Of a stretch of DNA of 64,000 bases, positions 57,799 through 64,000 are shown one piece after another. Each line of letters begins with the position of its first letter. The stretch's first letter is position 1. The notes under the pieces are model-generated. The model ran no database searches. It saw nothing but the letters and a program-made list of their open reading frames with translations, and was not told the DNA's origin. Made by a program: the position numbers and the translations under genes. Source of the DNA: Lichenicola sp965198655 (GTDB lineage: Bacteria; Pseudomonadota; Alphaproteobacteria; Acetobacterales; Acetobacteraceae); assembly GCA_965198655.1 (NCBI GenBank), contig OZ240668.1, positions 3,038,001 to 3,102,000 of the forward strand, in the 5' to 3' direction.

Positions 57799-58698
57799 AT
57801 GCAGTCCGTGATGGCGATCCTGCAGAGCTGGGTGCTGCCGCTGACCCTCTGGACCATCATGTTCGGGATCGGCCTGACCCTGAGGCCGACGGACTTCCGC
57901 CAGATCCTGGTGAACCGGAAGGGCTTCGTCCTGGGGTCCGCCAGCATGATCGTCTGCGTGCCCGTGCTGGGGATCGTGCTGGCGCTCCTGACCGCGCCGT
58001 CGCCGGCGCTGCTGATGGGCTTCGTCCTGCTCGCCACGACGCCCGGCGGGATCCTTTCCAACGTCCTCACCGACCTCGCGGGCGGCGACGTGGCGCTGTC
58101 CGTCTCGCTGAGCATCTTCGTCAGCATCGTCTACATCTTCACCCTGCCGTTCATCGTGCAGGCGGCGCTGGCGGCGATCTTCGGGCACGCGGCGGCCGTG
58201 GCCATCCCGTTCTCCTCGTCCTTCGCCCACATCTTCGCCGTCACGCTGCTCCCAGCCTCGGCCGGCGTGATCGTCCGGGCGCGCCTGCCCATGCTCGCGG
58301 TCCGCGTATCGCCCGCGCTGAGGCAGGTCTCGACCACCGTGCTGGTCATCCTGCTCGTTCTGATATTCATTCAGCAGTTCGACACGTTGCGGCACGCCTT
58401 CGGCCGCCTGATGCTCATCGTCATCGCCATGAACGCACTCAATCTCGGCTGGGCGACGGGCCTGTGCAGAGCCGTCCGGCTGCGGCGGTCGGAGTCGGTC
58501 GCCGTCATCAACGAGCACCTGATCCGACAGGAGGGCACCGCGATCTATGTCGCGGTTTCCCTGCTCGGTCGGCAGGACGTGTCGTTGCCGATGATCGTCA
58601 ACAGCTTCGTTGGTATCCTGATCGGAATGCTATTCGTCGCCATCCTGCGCAAAGCCAAGACCATCGGAGGCAACGGGAACGCGATCGAGCGCATCTAG
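57799..58698 (+). CDS. Bile acid:Na+ symporter (BASS) family transporter
   Basis: 299 residues with nine to ten helices. IMFGIGLTLRPTDFRQILVN and ATTPGGILSNVLTDLAGGDV are the BASS signature and crossover regions. Bacterial members carry organic acids with Na+. The start 57799 fits the first helix; the ~240 bases back to the IS481 debris show no gene. It may serve the same catabolic cluster. Confidence 0.85.
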   Translation: MQSVMAILQSWVLPLTLWTIMFGIGLTLRPTDFRQILVNRKGFVLGSASMIVCVPVLGIVLALLTAPSPALLMGFVLLATTPGGILSNVLTDLAGGDVALSVSLSIFVSIVYIFTLPFIVQAALAAIFGHAAAVAIPFSSSFAHIFAVTLLPASAGVIVRARLPMLAVRVSPALRQVSTTVLVILLVLIFIQQFDTLRHAFGRLMLIVIAMNALNLGWATGLCRAVRLRRSESVAVINEHLIRQEGTAIYVAVSLLGRQDVSLPMIVNSFVGILIGMLFVAILRKAKTIGGNGNAIERI

Positions 58699-58799
58699 CA
58701 GGCTGCTGCGGGTCCACCCGGGATGGCCGGCTCCGGCATCCGTGCGGCAACGCCCTGCGGCATGCATTGCGACAGGCGGCGGCGCGTCCAGGATTGGCA

Positions 58800-59080
58800 T
58801 GCCCGACGAACCTGTCCCCGTGCGCCCGAGCCCGATGTCGCGGACCTGGACCGCTCGCTGCCGGTCTCCATCGACGTGCTGGGCTTCGGGTGTCACGTCA
58901 CCCGTCCCGAGCAGCGCTTCGCCGACCTGATCCGCGGGGGCTCACCTCATGCTGCGGGAAGGCGCCGGACCCCTAGGGCGGTTCCGCGCGGCCCGATGGC
59001 ATGGAGGGCTATGGGCACCCCCGGCGGGCGGTGCCCTGGACGGCGTCCCAATCGCCTCGCATCATCCCGCGGGGCACTTG
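58800..59080 (+). pseudogene. Degenerate VOC/glyoxalase-like protein
   Basis: Pieces in successive frames: PDVADLDRSLPVSIDVLGFG and RPEQRFADLIRGG, then (one-base shift) AHLMLREGAGP, matching the bleomycin-resistance/VOC fold pattern (V.DLDRSL.FY.DVLGF ... FA.L.RGG.HLML). At least two shifts, no usable frame. It fills the gap between the BASS transporter and the reductase/RidA gene. Confidence 0.4.
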
Positions 59081-59121
59081 CTGCCGTGGTTCCGGCTTCT
59101 TCGCTGCCCGAGAGGGATCAC

Positions 59122-60588
59122 ATGACCACCACCTCCGACCGCGTCCACCTCCCGGGCCTGAACGCGAGCCGCCTGATCTGCGGCCTTTGGCAGATCGCCG
59201 ACATCGAGAAGGATGGCCGTCCGCTGGATGCCGAGCGGGCGGCGGACGCTCTGGATGCTTATGTCGAGGCGGGCTTCGACACCTTCGACATGGCCGACCA
59301 CTACGGCAGCGCAGAGCTGGTCGCAGGCCGGCTGCTGGCGCGCCACGGCGGCCGGGAACGGCGGCCGGTGGCCCTGACCAAGTGGTGCCCGGAACCTGGG
59401 CCGATGACGATGGATGTCGTCCGCCGGGGCGTCCAGGAGCGGCTGCACCGGCTGGGCGTCGGGCGTGTCGACCTCCTGCAGTTGCACTGGTGGAGCTTCG
59501 ACCACCCGGCCTGGCTGGATGCGCTGCACGCGCTGCAGGCGCTGCGCGAGGAAGGCCTGATCGGCGCCATCGGGGTGACCAATTTCGACGCGGCGCATCT
59601 GGCGCTGGCACTCGCGGATGGCATCGCGTTGGCGACCAACCAGGTCTCGTTCTCGCTCATGGACCGCCGTGCCGCCGGCGGGCTCTCCGAACTCTGCAGC
59701 AGGAGCGGCGTCCGGTTGCTGGCGTACGGGACGTTGTGCGGCGGCTTCCTGTCTGAGACCTGGCTCGGCCGGCCGGAACCCGGGGCGATGCCCGACTGGA
59801 GCCGCGCCAAGTACAAGCGCTTCATCGACGCCGCCGGCGGCTGGGACGCGTTCCAGCAGGTGCTGGCGGCGGCGGCGGCGGTCGCTGGCAGGCACGGCGT
59901 CTCGGTTTCCAACGTGGCGATCCGCTGGGTGCTCGATCACGCCTCGGTCGCCGCCGCCATTATCGGTGCCCGGATCACCGAAAGCGAGCACCGCGCCGAC
60001 AACCGGCGGGTGTTCTCGCTGGCGCTCGACGCGGAGGATCGGGCGCGGCTCGACGCCGCCTTCGCCGCGACCTGCCCCATCGCCGGCGATTGCGGCGACG
60101 AGTATCGGCGGCCGCCCTACCTCACGGCGTCCGGAGACCTCAGCCACCACCTCGCGGCACTCCCCGGCCCATACCAGGCCGAACCGGTGCCGGGCCGCCT
60201 CGGCCGCTCCCGTGTCGCGTCGGGCAGCGTCTGGGAACCGGTGGCCGGCTACAGCCGGGCCATCCGGGTGGACGATCGCATCTGCGTTTCCGGTACCACC
60301 GCGACCCACGGGACGCAGCGCTGCGTCGCACCCGGGGACGCGGGCGCCCAGGCGACCTATATCCTGGACAAGATCGCGGCCGCGATCGCAGCGCTCGGGG
60401 GCAGCATGGAGGACGTGATCCGCACACGCGTCTACCTGCGTGACATCTCCGCGTGGGAGCCGGTCGCGCGTGCCCATGGCCGCGTCTTCGGCAGCGTCAT
60501 GCCGGCGAACACCTTGTTCCAGGTGGCCGGCCTGATCGGCGACTACGAGGTCGAGATCGAGGCCGAAGCGCAGTTGGGCAGGGCCTAG
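59122..60588 (+). CDS. Aldo-keto reductase fused to a RidA (YjgF/UK114) domain
   Basis: 488 residues. Residues ~1-330 are an aldo-keto reductase: GLWQIADIEKDG, catalytic Asp-Tyr in FDMADHYGSAELV, Lys in VALTKWCPEP, His in LQLHWWSFDHP, cofactor region AIIGARITESEHRADN. Residues ~365-488 are a RidA domain: DRICVSGTTATHG, QATYILDKIAAAIAALGGSM, VIRTRVYLRDISAWEPVARA and FQVAGLIGDYEVEIEAEAQL, with the conserved Arg. RidA hydrolyses reactive imines. The frame is open from 58723, but GAGAGGGATCAC and the family start favour 59122. A fused NAD(P)H reductase plus imine deaminase is uncommon. Confidence 0.85.
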   Translation: MTTTSDRVHLPGLNASRLICGLWQIADIEKDGRPLDAERAADALDAYVEAGFDTFDMADHYGSAELVAGRLLARHGGRERRPVALTKWCPEPGPMTMDVVRRGVQERLHRLGVGRVDLLQLHWWSFDHPAWLDALHALQALREEGLIGAIGVTNFDAAHLALALADGIALATNQVSFSLMDRRAAGGLSELCSRSGVRLLAYGTLCGGFLSETWLGRPEPGAMPDWSRAKYKRFIDAAGGWDAFQQVLAAAAAVAGRHGVSVSNVAIRWVLDHASVAAAIIGARITESEHRADNRRVFSLALDAEDRARLDAAFAATCPIAGDCGDEYRRPPYLTASGDLSHHLAALPGPYQAEPVPGRLGRSRVASGSVWEPVAGYSRAIRVDDRICVSGTTATHGTQRCVAPGDAGAQATYILDKIAAAIAALGGSMEDVIRTRVYLRDISAWEPVARAHGRVFGSVMPANTLFQVAGLIGDYEVEIEAEAQLGRA

Positions 60589-60597
60589 CCGGCCGAC

Positions 60598-60715
60598 AAG
60601 GCCAGGGCTCTGCCCTGGACCCGCTGGGGCCGGAGGCCCCAGACCCCTTTACTATAAGAATTGGGTTTGAAGGGCTTCGCCCTTCATGGGGTCCAGGGGC
60701 AAGGCCCCTGGCCTT
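60598..60715. repeat. Four-hairpin intergenic repeat, copy B
   Basis: Hairpins CCAGGGC/GCCCTGG (60602-60618), CTGGGGCC/GGCCCCAG (60624-60642), GAAGGGC/GCCCTTC (60669-60685) and CCAGGGGC/GCCCCTGG (60693-60711), with an AT-rich centre at 60646-60662. The outer ends AAGGCCAGGG and CCCTGGCCTT are perfect inverted repeats. The first 27 bases match copy A at 6977 with one difference. It lies between convergent genes, as a bidirectional terminator would. Confidence 0.85.
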
Positions 60716-60732
60716 CGTCGTCCACCGAAGTT

Positions 60733-63474
60733 TCAGAACACGTAGTTCAGGCGGCCGTAATAGAACCCGCCGGTGATCGGGATCTGCAGCGACGTCTGGT
60801 CGAACCGCGACACGTTGACGTAGCCGAGCTCGGACGGCAGCTCGCGCGGCTGCAGGTTGAAGATGTCGGAGCCGCCGACCGCCACGTGCCAATGTCGGTT
60901 GATCTGGTAGCCGATCTCAAGGTCGATCAGCCAGACCGGTGTCTGGCTGAACTGGTAGAACTGGCTGCCCGAGAACTGCAGCGCCGGCGGCGCCAGGTCG
61001 GCGTAGCTTTCCTCGGTGGTGGTTTGTCCCCAGCGGGTCCAGCGGACGTTGACGTCGAACTTGCCGATCTTCCAGAACGCGTCGAGGATCAGCTTGCTGC
61101 GCGGGTTGGCGGTGGTGATGTAGCCGACGCCCTGCGCGGTCAGGAACGGGTTGCCCTGGCTGTCGGTGCCCAGGTGGTGCAGTCGGGTGCGGTTGAGGTC
61201 GAGAGCCACCGTCCAGTTCACGGTGCCGTACTCACGGAAGTTGGAAAAGTAGTCGGCGTTGATGTCGGCGCCCTGGGTGCGGGTGCTGGCGCCGTTGGCG
61301 AAGTAGTAGGCCGAGACCTGGTCGAGGGCCACGTTGGAGGCGATCGGGGTGCCGGTCAGCTCGATCGCGTTCGCGGCGGCCTGGCCGACCACGCCGCCGG
61401 CGCCGACGATGCGGTCGCGTATGTTGATCTGGTAGACGTCGGCGGTGATGCTGAGGTTGCGGATCGGCTCCAGCACCACGCCAGCGGAAGCGTTGGTGGA
61501 GCGCTCCGGCTTCAGCGGCACGGCGCCGATCGAGCGAGCGGCGGCGGAGTTCACCGCGAGGTCGCCGCTGGCGCTGGTCGGGCCCACGTTCAGCGCGCTG
61601 TAGTTCTCCTCGGCCAGTGTCGGCGCGCGGGTGCCGTTGCTGATCGTGGCGCGGATCGCGAACTGGCGGGTGAAGTCGTAGCGGGTCGCGATCTTGCCGT
61701 CCTCAGTGTCGCCGAAGTCGGTGTAGTGCTCGTAGCGGCCCGCGAAGTCGAGGTCCCATTTCGGCAGCGGGTGGGTATCGATGTCGATGTAGCCGGCGTA
61801 GACGTCGCGGTAGAAGTTGCCGGCGTTCTGCGGGCGCAGGCCGGCGAAGCCCTGCGTGCCGCCCAGCTCGTAGGAGGCCGGGTTGCCGGCGCCCAGCTTG
61901 TAGATGTCGACCCGGTTCTCGATGCCGAACGCGAGGTTCAGCGGCATCGCATAGAGGTGGACCGGCTTGGTGAAGTCGAGGTCGTTGGTCCACTGACCGG
62001 TGCGCTGGGTCTGCGCCAGCACCTTGGTCGGCGTGAAGCCTGGCGCCTGGGCGAAGTTCGGGTCGCCCGGCGTCTGGTCGCCGTCGTCGTACAGGTCGAC
62101 GTTGCCGGTGTTCTTGTTGCCGATGTCGGTCTCGTCGTCGCCGTAGGTGGTGCTGAGGTCGACGTGAAAGCCGAAGACATCGTCCGCCTTGAGCCCGAGC
62201 GTGGCGGCGTAATCGTTCTCCTCGTTGGTTTCGCGCGGCGAGAAGCCGTACGGGTAGATCGTCGGCAACTCGTTCGGCGTGCGCCAGTTCTCGTAGCCCT
62301 CGGAATGGCGGTGGCCGTAGGTGATCAGGCTGAAGCCCTGCAGCCCGCCGAACAGGTCGGGCACCAGCGTGTCACCAGCCTCAACGCTGAGCGTTTCGCG
62401 GGTCTCCTCCGGCACGCCGATGATCTTGTTGGAGTTGCCGGGCTCGGGGAAGTTGTCCGGCACGAAGCCGTAGGAGAGTTCGGCGGGGGTCGGCACGAAG
62501 GCCGAGGTGCGGTCGTCGACCGTGTTCTTGACGAAGAAGTCCTTGTGATAGACTTGCCCGCCGAGATGGACGTAGCCGTCCTGCCCGAACGCGAAGCCGC
62601 CATCGGCATCGAGCTGGTAGAGCCAGCCGTCGCCGTTCACCGCGTTGGCGCCGGTCTCGGCGCTGGCGTTGAGCCCGTGGTCGGTCTTCTTGGTGATGAT
62701 GTTGACCACGCCAGCGATGGCGTCTGATCCGTACTGCGCGGCGGCCCCGTCCTTCAGCACCTCGATGTGGTCGATCGCGGCAGCCGGGATCATGTTGATG
62801 TCAGGCGCGGTCGAACCCTGCTGCGGGCCGGCATCGGCCGAGATGTTCGAGGTCGGATGGCGGCGTATGCCGTCGAGCAGGATCAGGGTCTCGTTCGGGT
62901 TGAGGCCGCGCAGGATGATGTTGGCGGTCAGCGCCGCGGTGTCGGAGCCTTCGGTCGCGATGTTGATCGAGGGGTCGGTCTTGATCAACTGGTCGCCGAG
63001 GTTGACCAGGCCGGAGCGTCGCAGGGTGGCGGCAGTGATGACGTCGATCGGGCTGGTGCTGTCGCGGGCCTTGGTGTTGAGCCTGCGTGTGCCGGTGACG
63101 ATGACGCTCTCGCCGGTCTCGGCGGCGGCCGGCACGGTGGCGCCGGCACCGCCGCTCCCTGGGCCGCCGGGTGTCGTCGTGCTGGGAGCGATGGAGGGTT
63201 GGGCCGCGTCGGCAATCGCCGCATCGGACGCTCTGGGGGCGATGGTGTTCGCAGCGACGTGCTGGACGGCGGTATGGGTGGCCTTGTACGCCGTCTTGGC
63301 CGCATGACGGTGATGCCTCGGCGCCATCGTGGCGGCCGTCGGACTCGGGCCGGTCGGCGTCGTCGAAGGAGCGGCCGTCTGTGCCAGGGCCGGCAGCATG
63401 CTGGCCGCAATCGCGAGCGGGCATGCGGTTGCAAGCAGGAAGCCGCGCCGAACGCTCGGGTTGTTCAGTCTCAT
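60733..63474 (-). CDS. TonB-dependent outer-membrane receptor
   Basis: 913 residues: signal peptide to about residue 33 (ALAQT), a low-complexity Pro/Thr/Ala/His linker (35-125), then the plug with ESVIVTGTRR (TonB-box-like), LRGLNPNETLILLDGIRRHP and GAAAQYGSDAIAGVVNIITK. The barrel ends in FYYGRLNYVF with the terminal Phe. The plug resembles the large siderophore/cobalamin or sugar-type receptors. The start at 63474 follows the signal peptide; the frame is open to 63510. Ligand unknown. Confidence 0.9.
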   Translation of the reverse strand: MRLNNPSVRRGFLLATACPLAIAASMLPALAQTAAPSTTPTGPSPTAATMAPRHHRHAAKTAYKATHTAVQHVAANTIAPRASDAAIADAAQPSIAPSTTTPGGPGSGGAGATVPAAAETGESVIVTGTRRLNTKARDSTSPIDVITAATLRRSGLVNLGDQLIKTDPSINIATEGSDTAALTANIILRGLNPNETLILLDGIRRHPTSNISADAGPQQGSTAPDINMIPAAAIDHIEVLKDGAAAQYGSDAIAGVVNIITKKTDHGLNASAETGANAVNGDGWLYQLDADGGFAFGQDGYVHLGGQVYHKDFFVKNTVDDRTSAFVPTPAELSYGFVPDNFPEPGNSNKIIGVPEETRETLSVEAGDTLVPDLFGGLQGFSLITYGHRHSEGYENWRTPNELPTIYPYGFSPRETNEENDYAATLGLKADDVFGFHVDLSTTYGDDETDIGNKNTGNVDLYDDGDQTPGDPNFAQAPGFTPTKVLAQTQRTGQWTNDLDFTKPVHLYAMPLNLAFGIENRVDIYKLGAGNPASYELGGTQGFAGLRPQNAGNFYRDVYAGYIDIDTHPLPKWDLDFAGRYEHYTDFGDTEDGKIATRYDFTRQFAIRATISNGTRAPTLAEENYSALNVGPTSASGDLAVNSAAARSIGAVPLKPERSTNASAGVVLEPIRNLSITADVYQINIRDRIVGAGGVVGQAAANAIELTGTPIASNVALDQVSAYYFANGASTRTQGADINADYFSNFREYGTVNWTVALDLNRTRLHHLGTDSQGNPFLTAQGVGYITTANPRSKLILDAFWKIGKFDVNVRWTRWGQTTTEESYADLAPPALQFSGSQFYQFSQTPVWLIDLEIGYQINRHWHVAVGGSDIFNLQPRELPSELGYVNVSRFDQTSLQIPITGGFYYGRLNYVF

Positions 63475-64000
63475 GCTCGCCCTCCAACCGGCCGCGGCAA
63501 GCGGCGCCATCGAGTTCCATTCCGTGTGCGTGACGTCGACGTCATCGACGCAGTCGAGCGCATGTGGCGGGTCGCCGGCCTTCCATCACGAACCGTTGTC
63601 TCATCGCCATGAATTCGCCGGAGCAGGCCGATCTGATCAAGCCATAATTGCACATTACAAAAGCAATCTCGCGCGACGCGACAAATCTGCATCATGATGT
63701 TTGCATATAATATAATCACAAGGTGGAAATATAGGCGCATTGACCGCCATAAGAGATCCCGTTTGCATCCGGCTATTGCGTCTTCCAGGAGACGAGTGTG
63801 ACGCGTAGCACGCGGACCTGGGCGATCCGGTGTCGTGGAACCGCCGCACCGCCAGGTGCTGATGCGGGTCAATGCCGCCGCCGGCAGCACGGCGGGGTAT
63901 TAGGCGACGAGGCAACTCGGCGATGTCACCAGGACCGATGTCGCCGCATTGCCGGTGTCAGAACAGGCACCAGCCTTCTGGTGCTGGAGGCCGGTCCTTC
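63475..64000. other. Gene-free right edge
   Basis: No supported gene. The first half holds the upstream region of the TonB receptor, with an AT-rich block (TTGCATATAATATAATCACA, near 63700) that could carry a minus-strand promoter. From 63780 to the end only short frames without family resemblance are seen. Confidence 0.4.

Overview
The window is high-GC DNA from what looks like an alphaproteobacterium of the Acetobacteraceae (Rhodospirillales). This is an inference from the PQQ biosynthesis genes, the guaB/RsmB-type methyltransferase pair, two large TonB receptors, an OprB porin and the many IS families of that group. No rRNA or CRISPR array was seen. One tRNA (Gln, CTG) is present.

Layout. 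1-8.6 kb is housekeeping: the start of a tricorn-like protease, an M19 dipeptidase, exonuclease III, an OmpR-type regulator divergent from an L,D-transpeptidase-like gene, a secreted alpha/beta hydrolase, an RsmB-like methyltransferase and guaB. 8.9-12.9 kb is a small accessory island: a frameshifted gene sharing its N-terminal block with a polymorphic toxin, a relative of its C-terminal block, an MliC-like lipoprotein, a DUF6496-like protein, and a type-50-like polymorphic toxin (frameshifted) whose restored frame overlaps a putative immunity gene by 4 bp. 12.9-17.7 kb returns to core genes (GH63-like hydrolase, rlmE, ppx/gppA). 17.9-24.3 kb is a decayed integrative element at tRNA-Gln: a broken tyrosine recombinase, an intact AT-richer defence-type reverse transcriptase (DRT2-like) preceded by a structured region, and fragments of scpA and of IS5, IS6-like, IS110 and ISL3-like elements.

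24.4-33.7 kb carries PQQ biosynthesis in two blocks: pqqE coupled to a TonB receptor, then (after an aspartylglucosaminidase and a PQQ-type propeller/lectin protein on the other strand) pqqABCD. 34-35.9 kb is IS630 and IS5 debris. 35.9-42.0 kb is a tightly coupled four-gene operon of three SPFH (HflK/HflC-like) membrane proteins and a CPx-type metal P-type ATPase, preceded by a secreted metallophosphoesterase. 44.4-58.7 kb is a catabolic and transport cluster: a LysR regulator, gamma-resorcylate decarboxylase-like enzyme, aldehyde dehydrogenase, NTF2-like protein, alpha/beta hydrolase, OprB porin, aromatic-acid MFS symporter, two more amidohydrolases, a second MFS carrier and a BASS transporter. 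The end holds an aldo-keto reductase/RidA fusion, a second copy of a four-hairpin intergenic repeat also found next to guaB, and a TonB receptor.

Main candidates for new biology are the DRT2-like RT with its upstream RNA, the SPFH/P-type ATPase operon, the toxin/immunity island with shared modules, the PQQ-linked TonB receptor, and the AKR-RidA fusion. Several genes are broken by single-base changes, so assembly errors should be excluded.
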